Shown: piece by piece, positions 14,101-24,600 of the stretch
How positions within the stretch are numbered: the stretch's first letter is position 1
How the letters are laid out: every line of letters starts with the position of its first letter
Source of the DNA: Hermodice carunculata
Lineage: Eukaryota > Annelida > Polychaeta > Eunicida > Amphinomidae
Reading direction: 5' to 3'
Assembly (NCBI GenBank): GCA_964020975.1
Contig: OZ026621.1
Location: 94,734,111-94,798,110, forward strand
Length of the DNA: 64,000 nt
Program-made: the position numbers and the translations under genes
Notes under the pieces: generated by a model
What the model was told of the DNA's origin: nothing
Seen by the model: only the letters and a program-made list of their open reading frames with translations
Databases searched by the model: none

Positions 14101-15529
14101 CAAAATGTACACTTTACACTTCAAGTTTCATATTTTGAGATAATCACATGTAAGTTTCCATATAATGATGCAGTTCTAACAGAAGTACAGTGCAGCACAC
14201 ACAAACATTTCTGTTCCTCAAGAGTCTTATAATCTTTAAACGAAAGTGAACATTAACCATTCCTCCCCAGAATAAATGCCAATAGCATTCAATTAGTTCA
14301 GGTTGGGTTCAATGTACCTCATCTTTGCCAAGACAAGCTGTTGTGATCCAAAAAGTAGGTCACCAAGTACAGTTTTATGTATTCTGTAATCGAGTGCAAT
14401 TTTGATCTGGAGGCTCAATTCTCTTTGCCATTGATGTCCAAGCTACACCCAGCCATTAACAAATCAACTTTTCAACTTGACAGGCATGGTGACCTCATAA
14501 AGATAGGCAGGGGTAGAAATGAACTATTTTTTCAAGTTTCCCATACGGAACCACAGCATTTTTACAAGTTGCCGAAGCCTCCAGAAAGTTGCCCAGTTTC
14601 CCACCACATGAGAATTTTAGTTACTAAAGACACAAAAATTCAAAATGTTGCAAATATAAATGAACAAGAGCTATATTTGTCACCACTATGAAAACAGTGT
14701 TTCTGCACGAAAAAGACAATTTTAGGAACTGTATTTGATGTTCCCACTATCGTTGGAAATGATATGTTTTGCTGAAGATAGAAAGTTGCCCCATGGGAAA
14801 CCAGCTAAGGTAATACAATTGCCCGACATGAATGACAGTTAATTGCTCGGGGCACCTAGAAAGACACTAGTTTCGGCACCTAGACACCTGCTAATTTGGA
14901 ATGTTGGAAGGTTCACAAAATTTTGACACCTTGACACATATCATATAGTACTGTACGTGGAACCACCAATATCGAACCTGACCTATATGACCTATATTTT
15001 CAAACTTTTTATAAGTCCTGACAGTTATATGAGGCTAACCTGAAAACTGTGTACACAAAATTCACAAGCAAAAAGGTTAAGCTTACGACAGAAGGAGTGA
15101 CAGGTGAACAGACAGCAATGATAGCATGAGCTTTGCAACCTCAGGCCAGCAGAGCTAAAAAGAATGACACAGTTCAACAGATTACCTGGGCATTATTTCA
15201 GGAACTTTTGACTTAATTCCTGCTTGAAATTTGAAACATTACATGCATTAGAAAATATAAACACATGATACCTTCTGCTTGATATATCACATAGCTCCAC
15301 ACAATGTTCTATAATATCTGTTGTTCACTCTCTAAAATGTGTATAAAAAAAACACGAAATAAAAGAGCTTACCATAAAATGTTGTTTCATCATCTTCTAC
15401 ATATTCTCGGCTCTGAATTGGATTTTTACGATAGCACCTGCCTCCTACATACACTAGAGGTGGCCTCAACACATTATAACCTCCCGATCTCTGGACCAAG
15501 AAAGGTTCATCAACACTGCAAGACACCAT
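28..15529 (-). CDS. ASCC1: ASCC1, activating signal cointegrator 1 complex subunit 1 (six exons, 3' end outside window)
   Basis: Minus-strand gene read from six exons whose intron phases agree: 15529-15373, 14063-13863, 10496-10318, 8379-8243, 1949-1830 and 226-28. Order of parts: N-terminal segment with CYRKNPIQ; KH domain with the IIGKQGETKKRIE loop; linker with RQPFTHFLSF; then a 2H-phosphoesterase-type domain with two HxT motifs, HLTLG (8.3 kb) and HLTVMN (near position 130). Exon by exon this follows vertebrate ASCC1 as I remember it (YRKNPV, QPFTHFLAF, NPKKLHLTIG, GIEYMNDDPG, KLHATVMNTL). In the known family ASCC1 is a nuclear subunit of the ASC-1/ASCC complex. It binds RNA through KH and regulates ASCC3 recruitment with ALKBH3 at alkylation damage, besides transcription coactivation. 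The last exon in view ends in a donor (AAG/gtacag), so the C-terminus lies left of the window. The start codon is uncertain. Confidence 0.93.
227..1829. other. ASCC1 intron, no gene recognised
   Basis: AT-rich intron sequence. I see no further exon, RNA gene or clear transposon. Near 1676-1750 there is a faint relative of the foldback repeat described at 19918. Confidence 0.6.
1830..1949 (-). CDS. ASCC1: ASCC1 exon, GLEYMNDDP region
   Basis: Encodes PLLDGRPLVADIEGLEYMND, then DPSSVDVLFAQVKLKDGSE. It closely follows the human stretch GIEYMNDDPGMVDVLYAKV. Acceptor gttacag/G and donor GAAAG/gtaact agree in phase with both neighbours. 120 nt. Confidence 0.94.
3500..5152. repeat. Satellite array, exact 145-bp period, about 11 copies
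   Basis: The landmark ccctgtgacctt recurs at 3566, 3711, 3856, 4001, 4146, 4291, 4436, 4581, 4726, 4871 and about 5016: steps of 145 bp with almost no indels. The unit reads gtgaccttgaaaattaggtc ... aaggtcatccaaatacaatc ... cctagatacataatcctacc ... ccatcaagttcttcatgact ... Copies differ by point changes, and alternate units share variants (for example acggaaacc versus atggaaacc). That hints at higher-order amplification. Confidence 0.95.
5163..5200. repeat. (CAA)n microsatellite
   Basis: About 12 perfect CAA units immediately after the 145-bp array, inside the pearl-like element. Confidence 0.97.
5782..7214. mobile_element. Helentron-like non-autonomous element (clean nested copy)
   Basis: Starts AACAAGAGCACAGCCCGTG and continues with cctcagctga. 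Ends with a (GACG)n tract (7131-7175), then cctcagctgactgacaagtc and agctgaggt. The host repeat phrase is split as aaaaatcttt / aaaaatcaggaatcc with nothing duplicated, so ends and empty site can be read directly. CCTCAGCTGA near the left and TCAGCTGAGG at the right form subterminal inverted repeats. The right end is itself a hairpin. Confidence 0.75.
7131..7175. repeat. (GACG/ACG)n tract at element 3' region
   Basis: gacgacggacggacggacgg-type simple repeat, also present at the matching place of the element copy ending at 45075. A microsatellite close to the right end is a fixed part of this element family. Confidence 0.9.
7740..8072. repeat. Right part of an older element ending agtcagcggagct
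   Basis: Contains the family phrases taggtggcagcaccac and aaaactgtggactgtatca, and ends in cagtcagcggagct. This is one of several right ends of the AGCAGAGCT type (others at 7645, 15156, 22995 and 46941). The left end is not resolved. Confidence 0.5.
8243..8379 (-). CDS. ASCC1: ASCC1 exon with first HxT motif
   Basis: Encodes DRGLDNTIFQNPKKLHLTLG, then TLVLLSEAEISKATAVLKQ and CQEDLIR. HLTLG is the first of the two HxT catalytic motifs of the 2H phosphoesterase fold. Acceptor cttttcag/GATC; donor ATCAG/gtattt in phase 2. Confidence 0.94.
9570..9711. repeat. Near-perfect zero-loop palindrome, arms about 71 bp
   Basis: Two inverted arms meet at 9640/9641 with no spacer (centre cattttttcatgaaaaaatg is itself a perfect palindrome). 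I count about four mismatches over 71 paired positions. Both arms contain gacttcat/atgaagtc, gtctctgttgttgtcattgg and acagcgc. It lies in an ASCC1 intron. It could be a foldback MITE, a recent inverted duplication or a source of a long hairpin RNA. No target duplication is obvious. Confidence 0.9.
10318..10496 (-). CDS. ASCC1: ASCC1 exon, KH end and linker
   Basis: Encodes VIKGRDSKGVRSAKTRTAIL, then VDSARQRQPFTHFLSFP and TFKSEVLAHCEG. Acceptor ccttgtag/TC completes the GTC codon; donor GAGGGG/gtaggg leaves phase 0. QPFTHFLSF matches the family's QPFTHFLAF at the start of the phosphoesterase-like domain. Confidence 0.92.
10813..11152 (+). repeat. Dispersed repeat, copy 1 (inverted partner at 38082)
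   Basis: About 340 bp matching 38082-38419 in the opposite orientation. Shared landmarks are aggatgtattcacatttaaa, ggtcctactgtaacacc, gcatcacag...atccatgtatttagcatg, and catgatgtggaagcatca-type text near the far end. No coding potential is seen. The family is not recognised. Confidence 0.85.
12276..12905. mobile_element. Helentron-like element, degraded copy
   Basis: Left end AACAAAAGGGCTGTGTGAAC with the hairpin GGGCTGT/ACAGCC(T). Inside, the family phrases (cacccaaggtacaac, gattaatcttaccaca, atggttttggtgaagaa). Right end cctcagctgacttgtcaaat, then ggggt. It is immediately preceded by a poly-C run flanked by poly-A (12249-12273). Confidence 0.7.
12930..13640. repeat. Degenerate tandem repeat, about 150-bp period
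   Basis: Phrases such as caattttgtgtatt, tggttc...ttcattggatg, and ggcacctctataatagtttt recur about every 145-155 bp (near 13011, 13164, 13310 and 13455), with heavy divergence. It is related in style to the blocks at 54880-55140 and 57690-58000. Confidence 0.6.
13729..13810. repeat. (GGAA)n then (GAAA)n microsatellite
   Basis: Perfect GGAA units to about 13784, then GAAA units. It begins about 50 bp from the ASCC1 KH exon donor. Confidence 0.97.
13863..14063 (-). CDS. ASCC1: ASCC1 exon with KH domain core
   Basis: Encodes DTYVDEVCDAFSGIEQ, then the KH segment EVPSAYFKYIIGKQGETKKR and IIIPKQGEEGEI. The GxxG loop is GKQG. The acceptor (cacag/AA) completes the codon left open by the previous exon, giving FYEQDTY. 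The donor is gaaatag/gtgtgt. 201 nt. A (GGAA)n microsatellite lies only about 50 bp downstream in the transcript sense (13729-13810). Confidence 0.93.
14663..15156. mobile_element. Possible small Helentron-like relative
   Basis: Begins aacaagagctatatttgtca and ends ggccagcagagct, the same terminal style as the better-defined copies. Sits in the ASCC1 intron before the KH exon. The interior is not shared strongly with other copies. Confidence 0.4.
15373..15529 (-). CDS. ASCC1: ASCC1 first recognisable exon (N-terminus)
   Basis: Reads ...VLRPPLVYVGGRCYRKNPIQ, then REYVEDDETTFY, and ends in a clean donor (g/gtaagc) in phase 1. The vertebrate protein starts MEVLRPQL; here the matching place has NVLRP with no methionine. 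I therefore placed the start at the nearest upstream in-frame ATG (15529-15527, MVSCSVDEP). An alternative is an intron acceptor at 15516-15521 (ttgcag), with the true start in an unseen upstream exon. The donor end is firm; the 5' end is not. Confidence 0.75.
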
Positions 15530-18240
15530 ATCCAGATGTTGAAGTCTGATGGGGGGGAGGGGGGGGAGGGGAGAGTTTAGCACTGTGATACCACAATACA
15601 AATACATTTTCTTATAGATTTAGGTTGTTAACATAAGGTGTTGTCACAGAATTATTCTTTTCTTCGCACACATCTGATGTAATTTTGTCACATCCCCATT
15701 TTCGGAGGTCTTTTCTGATTTGACATTTAGTACAGCTTGGTCAAATTGATGCATGTGGGAAATGATTCCTTGTGCAAGTATTTGTACAGTCATTTACACA
15801 AACATTATAAGGTTTCTGCATAATTAAAGAAAATTACTATCAATGCAGAATTCCTTGCCACGTACAAGAACACAATATCCTTTAAGGTATTCTAAATTAT
15901 ACAGCATGGTAAAAAAGGCAATTAATGGACTAGAATCGAGCATGAAAGCAAACATCATCAATGAAAATCTAGGTTTCTTTTCTGAAAAAGGGGGTGTGCC
16001 ATAAATAGAAAGCATACAGAAAATACCATTTTGCAAAGTTGCGGCGTGTAATCCACTCACATGACTGAAGAAGCTCACCATCTAAACCATTAACTAAAGA
16101 GACATTTCTCAAACATCACAATTATTAATTCCTCACTTGTACAGCTATATATTGTCCCATATACCACTGACAAGAGGACTGCGACAGTTCTGCAACAGTT
16201 CTGTGACAGCTTTCACCCATGCCATTCAGCAGTCATCTTTTTTTTTAATGAAAAGTGACAAGATGTCAGTTTGACCTAACAAGGCCACTCAAGCTCAAGT
16301 TTAGCAACACCAAAAGAAACCCCATTGGTAATTTCCTATCCAAGTTTAAAAGTATCCATCCAGGACTCACCAAGATACAAGTCAATCTGTCAGATTTGCT
16401 GAGTCAGCAAGAAGCTTGAATTCTACCATGCACTATGTAGGCATACCTTGTCACAGGGTTATCCCTATCCCACTCTAATTGCCCCACAGCCTCCAGACGT
16501 AAACTGTTATCTGCCTTAATCTTTCTACATAAAATTCTCATTAACATAAAACATTTTTGCTGAGAATTGTAGATGATCCCTACAATGATAACATGTCCCA
16601 GGGCAACCACTTACCTGGGCACAGTTTGGACGCACAAGCTGTGCCAAGGTAAGCTATTGACTCAATCTTATGTTAATCAAGAAAGAGTTCAAGACTAGAA
16701 GTCAATATATATGTGGTAGAATCTGTCTATTAAGACCACCTGAGGGGCTGAAAGTGTGGTCTTAATAGTAGAGAAGTCCTACCAAGGGAAGTTATTTAAT
16801 TTACCAAAGCAAGGACTGTAAAAATTGGCACTCTTATTATGGAAATGGTCTCTCTAAGGAGGTGGTCTTAATTGGAGACTCTATCAAAAATATATATGTA
16901 CCTGTGAGGAATCTGCACTTCCCGTGTGTTGGTGGATGATGCCATACTACTGAAGTCCATGGCCTCTGAGCTAGATTGATGGTATGGTCTACAATGTTAC
17001 AAAGAAAAAAAAAAAATGAGGCCCACGGGCAAAATGTTCTGCTCATATATAATCTGATGACCATCACCAAAATATCCCTTTGCCATTAATGTCCATGCTA
17101 CACCCTACTACAAGCATTACAAAATCGCCTCTTTCAACTTTACAGGCCTGGTGACTTATGAAAAATAGATCAAAGTTACACATATTAATAACATATTAGC
17201 ATTGGACATGATGCATATATCCTATAAATTTCGCATGTCTACTTCATTCATTTTTCAAGATATGGAATTTTGTATCTTTCAAGGCATTTTAACACAATTT
17301 CTGTCACAGAATAGGTGGCCCAACCAGTATCATATGCAACCAAGGTTTCGATCTCCTTCACAATTTCACAAAATTTCATGAAGATCCATAAAAAATCAGG
17401 ATACTGGGCATAAGATTTTCACATTTTGACCCATATGTTACATAATAATGGAGATGGTGCCACCAACATCCAAGTCCATGCAGATTTTCATACACTTTTT
17501 AAAATCTTAAAGTTATATAGGCCAAACTCAAAAACTGTGGGGTGAAGAGCATTCATAATGTGACCCCTATATTCCAAATGACCATTTGACCTTGACCTTC
17601 AAATCAGAGTAAAAAATTGTTAATGTTCAGTATGTGTGCTCTGCTTGGAGCTTTCCACTAATGGTCTCTTTGTTTAAATCAGTAATAGCCTTAAGTTATT
17701 ACAGACGAACAATAAACATGGACAAGTGTCCAAGTCCAAAATCATTGGGTCACGGTGACCCAAAAAGTAGGCCACCAAGTACATTTTCATGCACAAGGTA
17801 CTCAAGTGCAATCGTAATCTAGAGGCTTAATTCTCTTCGTCATCCATGTCCAAGCTACAATCTTACATTGCAAAATCACCTTTCAAATTTACAGGACTGG
17901 TGACCTAACAAAATAGGCCAAGGTCACTGATATTATGCGATACATTAGAATTGGACAGGATGCATATATCCTATAAGTTTGGCTTGTCTAATTCAATTAT
18001 TTTTTGAGGTATGGAATTTTACATCTTTCAGCACACTTTGACTCATAATTTCTGTCATTTTACAGATGACATCACTAGTATCGTAAGCAACTAAGATCTT
18101 GATCTTCTTGTCTTTTAATGACAATCCCACTAAATTTCATGAACTTCTATCAAAAATCAAGGATGCTTCAGTGGTCACACGATTTTCACATTTTGTCCCA
18201 TATATTACATAATTGTGTAGGTGGCACCACCAATAACAAA
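15530..18240. other. Region between ASCC1 and the photolyase 3' end
   Basis: No gene recognised. It should hold the ASCC1 promoter and possibly a 5' non-coding exon. Contents: a G-rich tract (15549-15572, ggggggg runs), a MITE-like unit near 16722-16885, and a decayed repeat from about 17010 to 18230 that begins atgaggcccacgggc and shares phrases with 41.6-42.3 kb and 46.4-46.9 kb. Confidence 0.6.
16722..16885. repeat. Short MITE-like repeat (aagaccacctg family)
   Basis: ctgtctattaagaccacctg at the left and ggaggtggtcttaattggag at the right are near-inverted. Related text occurs at 36927 (gctctaaagaccacctcc). Probably a non-autonomous DNA transposon. Confidence 0.5.
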
Positions 18241-18247
18241 CTCAACC

Positions 18248-18253
18248 TTTATT
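18248..18253 (-). terminator. Candidate poly(A) signal AATAAA for the photolyase
   Basis: AATAAA on the minus strand about 205 nt after the stop, just past the minisatellite. Predicted from position only. Confidence 0.55.
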
Positions 18254-18460
18254 CTTATACAGTTAAGGTTTTCTGTCCTCACAAAGAGTTAAACGTATTC
18301 TGTGCTTACAAAGAGTTAAAGTGTTCTGTACTGACACAGAGTTAAGGTTTTCTGTACTTATAGCTATGGTTTTCTTCTGCACTTCCAGAGTTAAAAGTGT
18401 TATGTACTTACACAGTTTACGTTTTCTATACTTACAAAGAGTTAAAATTTCCTGTACTTA
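18254..18460 (-). repeat. PHR: Minisatellite (26-28 bp units) forming the putative photolyase 3' UTR
   Basis: Seven or so degenerate units of ctgtacttacaaagagttaa-type sequence (plus strand), beginning exactly at the photolyase stop codon. On the transcript strand each unit carries a copy of ctttgtaagtacag or a variant. Confidence 0.85.
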
Positions 18461-18621
18461 CAAAGATGCCACTGAATAACACCTCGCTTGATACTTTCTG
18501 ACAAAAGCTGGAACATCAAACTTCTTAGAGTAGCCATTGTAGCTGACGTAGCGAACGGCACCATAAATGGGTCTCTCATCAAACTGGCGATCGTGTATGC
18601 CACAAATGGACCACATAATAC
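18458..18621 (-). CDS. PHR: Photolyase last exon with stop
   Basis: [20 protein letters not shown], then [20 protein letters not shown] and [13 protein letters not shown], ending in TAA (18460-18458). Acceptor ttttgcag/GT. The stop overlaps a perfect donor-like string CTTT/gtaagtacag. A further spliced exon cannot be excluded, but an AATAAA about 205 nt downstream supports termination here. Confidence 0.88.
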
Positions 18622-21600
18622 CTGCAAAATATAAATGGTTTCCACTTTTAGTTTTAGTTATCTTATTGTTCTGCTAAATTTCTCTGATTTTCTTCTCTCA
18701 CAGATAGGGTTTACTGATGAGCAGACTCTACCATAAAGTGGAGATTCTATGGCCTTGGGTAAATTTCAGGTAAGCACATAAAATGCTGTCATACATGTAC
18801 ATGTAGGTCTAATAGCGGTTGCCCCATTTGAACTTTTTCACTTAAGAATTGACAGTGGTTTGCTTTGTGCTGTGGACCACAGGAAAACACTGGGGTCACC
18901 ATGCATGTGACCCCTGTGTTTTCTTGCAACCATGACATCCAGGAAACCTAATGTTCAATTCTTATTCTCATTTTCACGAGAAGTTCTTCCCTTTTAAAAG
19001 GTAGTGTCATTTTAATAAGTCAATGGTGAAAGGTATTCAATTTATCTAAAGCTATGGCTGGCTATTTTTGACACGGGCTTTTATTACAACAGGAGCATGC
19101 AGGGTGTGTGGCTGAGAGAGCAACATTGTCTGTTTTGTCCATCCACAGTCACATCACTATTGGAACTCTTTTATGGGATACATGGTGTCATCATAAAAAG
19201 AATTAACCATTTCCCAAAATCAGTCGAAACTTGCCAATGGTCAAATGCTCTCTCCAGGCTTCAATGCATTTGACCAATTACAACAGTTATGAAAAATTAG
19301 CAAATCAGACGAGGGCAAAGCCAAAAATGACGGTTGTCCTCCTGAAAAACGCCTGACCGGTTTTGACACTGCTGTGTCTCATCAGAGGCTGGTGTAATGG
19401 CCGTGCGTACATGCTTTGTATAGTTGGGTGTAACATATACGTAACTAGGGTCCAGGTGTATGTTTCACGTGTACAGTCTTGCACGTGTGACGTGACAACG
19501 GCCTTAACTGACACTCTTGTCATGTTTAACCCTGTTTGCAATGTAATGTGGGTATACCTGGGTGTCACAGCTGTGACACTCATTATACCCTGATGACCTG
19601 TGGTCATCTTAGGAGATGTATTGGGGCAGTGGTGTGTATAGCAGCTTCCACCCTCAATAAAGATTTTTTCACGGCTCGTTGGCTTATGAAACTAATGTAT
19701 CATAAGTGTGTAACAGTGGTGTTAGTAGGCAGATGAACTTGGAGGTAAAAATTTAGCATATGATTGAACAAGGAGTTCATCTGCCCATAACATTGAGACC
19801 AAAAGGTTCTGTCATGCACAGTTGATGGATCCAGTGCGGAGAAAAAAAAAAAAAAAAAAGTTATGAAAAATTACTGGAATGACAATTGTAGATGAATCTT
19901 ATCAAGATAACATGTTACCGGTCAACAGCCTTCCCTGGCATGGGATGGGTGCTAAGTCCCCAACCCGTGTTAAGGAAAGCTGTTGACCCAAGTCTTAATT
20001 CAAGGCACAAGGGTTGATATGCAGGGGCCTTCCCACATGACTGCAATGTTAAAGGCTTAATTGAATGAATATTAAGGCATGGTAATTAACGACACTAAGT
20101 GAAGGTCTGACAACCCAGACTTGTGGTCCTTCCTCAAGCAGGCTCTCACTGTGCTGAACAAATTTTACAATGATAATGTCACTAAATACATAGGCCTACA
20201 TGTATATTGATTACAGGGACTGACCTAGACCTACGAAAGCCTTAGCCAAACTAAAGAAATGAAATCATTACCTACACTTTCTTTTGTACTAAGCCTAACT
20301 TAGCCACCGGCTAATGTCATTAGCCCATTCTGACAATTATTAGCATTTTGTAAATTTGGTGAGCAGCAAGGGCAGTGCCGGGTTTATTACCATACATTAT
20401 GGGTTTGGACACTGTATTACAATGGTGGAATTTAGGACCTCCAGGTGGCAGCACTTGATGGTGTTCATTTGCATAAATTTGGATATTTGCTTAACAACAG
20501 CTTCAAAGAGATTTGTTGTTATGCAAATAAGTAAAATTATGCAAATGATCACTCTCAAGTGCTGCCCTCTGCGGTCCTACAAGGGTCTATTTAATGTAAA
20601 AAGTTCATTATTTTTCCTTGTTTTTGAATGTGTACAAGTGACAAACATTACAAGTGGCAGTTTAATGCCTGACTTGCCTACAATACTCGCCTGTATACCC
20701 ATTAGGATCTCGACCGTCCACTTCATATTTGTCGTTGAGATAAATAGCATGAGCTAAGGCAGTCTCTGGGCAGTCTGTCCATTCCAGGATTTTCTTGGCC
20801 CAGTATATGCGAATATATCCATGCATCTTGCCCTGTGTCACCATTTGTAGCTGATGTATAGGACAAGAAATTAATATGCTACAACTTGAGTAAATGAGAA
20901 CACAATGTAGATGGGGGATTTTCCATCACATCAGGCAAGTTTTACTCACTTTTGAGAACATATACTTTTGTGTTCATTTTTTCCACCTTTGAAATGTTCA
21001 TATGAATTTTGCATTAGGTTGTTCCAGATAAACCCAATTTCACTTTAAGCACAATTAAGTCCCATGATGTTTCTACAAGTCATGTAGTTATTTACGTAGA
21101 CAGAATATAATATGAGTGGCGGTTCTGGAGAATAAGTCAAAAATAGCAATAACCCACAAAAATCATAAAAAATTAGAACAAGAGGGCTGTGTGAACAGCC
21201 CGTGCCTAAGTTGATCTTGACATTCATCACACTTGCAGCTCTATGAACTTGGGAAAGGATCAAGGACACCATGTTCTGAGTAAGTCTGACCTTTATAGAA
21301 GAACACTTACATGTGCAACATCAAAGTTCAAGTAGTTCTCAAGTTATAATGAAGAGTAAAATTCATGTATGTTGCACTGTGACCCCACAAACAAGGTCAA
21401 GGTCATTCATGTACTGTCTAAGCATGACCTTCATATAGAATAATTAACATGTGCAGTTAACTCAAAACAGATCTCAAGTTATCAAGTTAACAGTAAATTT
21501 CCTGTCAGCTGTCCCGTGAATTAGCATTAGAATGCCCATTGACTTACATAGTAATCAATAGGAAAGCTGCATTGAATGATAAGTACCCAAATTGAAAATC

Positions 21601-24600
21601 CTTAAAAATCAGGAATCCAAAGCAGTGCCACCTAGTAAACAACTGTTTGACCCTTCCACAATAACATATCCATCACATTTCAGCTTAATCTGAGAGATGG
21701 TTCTGAGAACAAGTGAAAAATAGCAAAACCATACAAAAAATTCATAAAAAAAATTGCAGCGCCACCTGGTGAACAAATAGGGAACTAGATGTCCTCGGGA
21801 GTGTCTATGTACGATATCAAAGCAATTGGGTGAGCGGTTTCAGAGGAGAAGAATTTTGAAGGTTTGCCCCCAGAAAAGAACAAAAAAATTCATAATATAT
21901 TCCAAAAATCAACACAGCGTGACCATTTGAGCAAACTTTGTACACATCCACCCAAGGCACATCCCCACCAAGTTTGAAGTAAATCTGGCAAATATTATTT
22001 AAGTTATGACCATTACAAGAAATTCCCAGGTTAAACTTTCCTATAAAAACTTTTGTAGAGATTTTTGAAAAAAAATCATAAAAAAATCCAAAATTCATTG
22101 GAACATGACCATTGGAACAAACCTGGTAGACACCCACCCAAGGTACATCCCCACCAAGTTTGAAGTAAATCCGGATGACGGTTTTGGAGAACAAGTCGAA
22201 AATGTAAATTAGCATTAGAATGCCCATTGACTAACATGATGGTAATCAATAGGAAAGGTGCATTTACCGCAAAGGAGCCGAATTGAAAAAATCATTAAAA
22301 ATCAGGAATTCTCAGCATTCCCACACAGTGAACAACTTTGTTTGGCCCTTCCATAAGGAACATATCCACCAGTAAACTTTATCTGAGTGACGGTTCTGGA
22401 GAAGAAGTTGAAAATAGCTATAACACACAAAAATTCATAAAAAATTAGAAAAAAAAATGAAAAAACTGCAGCGCTACCTGGTGAACAAATTAACAACAAG
22501 GAGTCCCTAGGTGTCTTCCTGTGTGATATCAAAGCAATTGGGTGAGCAGTTTCGGAGAAGATTTTCTAAGATTTGTCAAAAAAAAAAAAAGAACAAAAAA
22601 ATTCATTAAAAATCCAAAAATCACTGGAGCATGAACATTTGAACAAACCTGGTAGAAACCCACCCAACGTACATCCCCACCAAGTTTGAAGTTAATCTGG
22701 CTGAAGGTTTTGGAGCAGAAGTCGATTGTTGGCAACGTACCAAGGACCACAAGATAAGCTCAGCTTCTGACAAGTCAGCTGAGCTAAAAACTATTGCATA
22801 TTCATTTCCTTCTAAACATGGTACAGATCCACCAAGGACACATCTGTGATCGAAGCCAACACATTCCATGCACAAGTTTTAGATAAGAAGTATTCTAGTC
22901 TAACAGACAGATGCAAAGACATGGAGATGGATCACGGTCAAACACAGATTTTATTAGCTCTGCATGCTGTCTGACTGACAAGCGAGCAGAGCTAAAAGCA
23001 CAGCCTCGCTGATTAGCTCTGGTTGTGGATCAGAGGTGGTGTCACAGATGTAATTTCCTTCAACAGGAAGCATGATATTTTATCACCCAAACATCCCCAA
23101 CTGATCCCCTGACATAATGTCAATAATTACCATAAACATACGAGTAAACAAAAATGACGAAAACTATTGTCTACCTGTCCTGCATTCCACAAATCATCAT
23201 GAGTCTCGGCTGCCTCAAGTTGCTGTATTGTGTACAGGTGTTGTCTCTTGTCTATCTTGTGTTTTTCCAGTGTTTCCCTTGCCCAGTCGTCGGCCCCTGC
23301 AGAACAGACAATAGAATGTAACACTCATTAACCCTTCCCCCCTCAAATTAATACTGCGAACTGGACCAACTCAAAAACTGTTGCTGATCCATACAAAGGA
23401 AAGCTGTTAAACTGCAGCAGGTTATCCTGATATGTCTCCATTTTAATTTCAAATTGTTTAACATTGCTGTTGAAATAAGTCAAAATCACTGAATTGCTGA
23501 ACCAGTTTAACAGTTTCACTGCCAACTGCAATGAAAGTCGAATCACTTAAGATGAAACGCTCTCAATTATAATAAGGATAGTGGATTCATGTTCCTTGTG
23601 AAAAGACCTTTCATTCAGGCACCAGTAGCCTATAGTTCCAGACAATATAATAGTGCATGTCAACAGGCAACCCTCGGTGTACTGTGGGTTCATTGTGCCT
23701 AAAGTGCGCTGAGGAAAGCTGTTGACTCATGTCTAAAATGTGACCCGGAAAAAGTTAAGGGAGAAAGCGTTAAAATTCTCTGGTGCACATAAAAGCAGGA
23801 TGTCAGTTTTCCTTAGCCCCTAAAAGCCCAAGTCAGTCACCTTATTTTTTTTCCCATGACAGAACAAAATAGTATGAGAGGGCAGATGTGAATACACTCT
23901 GTCAATAACAGTAGCAAACCACATATATCTATTTACTCCTGCCTGGACATACAACCTTGCATGAGAAAACACCCAACCGTCCATCTGTGTACTTTACATG
24001 GCTATCTATGGAGATACATCCATCTCTCCAGGAGTATTTTCAAAAGGAAAATTTTTTCCCTGCATTTTTCTTCTCACAATCTGACTGATGTGAGCCTTTT
24101 GCACGGGTCGTCAGCATGACAAACCAATCTGTCTACTGGACAACCAATCACTGCAAACTTAAAAGTAGTTTACATAAGTCCCTGATGTAACAAAACGTTA
24201 CCATGGAGATCAGTAGTACAGTTGCCAGTTACTATTTTTCAGTACCCTAATGAACTTCGGTGATATGGAACCATGATGTACTAGCTCTATAACAAAACTT
24301 GGAACTGAAATCATTCAAATTTTGAGCTCCATAACCAATTCAGGCCCTTCCCTGGTATTTGTTATGCAACCCGAGAAAAACATTTCTAGACCCTGGACAG
24401 GACAATTACAGTAACAGTAGAAACAAGAGGCCCATGGCCCAAGTGCTCTGCTAACTTGCAATGGATTACATTCATGTGGAGATTTGACACAAAACAAGAA
24501 CAGGTTGGGTGAACCAATGATTCGATTGTTTGATTGTGATCAAGGCCCAAAATTTGTCACACTGTAGGTGGCAGCACTGGTAGCATAACAAATCAAGATG

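Noticed and set aside
19586-19606. ctgatgacctgtggtcatc near the end of retroposon copy 1 as a plus-strand hammerhead
   Set aside because: There is no GAAA box within reach and no stem I/III partner.
20662-20844. Independent short gene starting [10 protein letters not shown]
   Set aside because: It is photolyase exon 9; the methionine is internal and the stretch runs beyond the exon into the intron.
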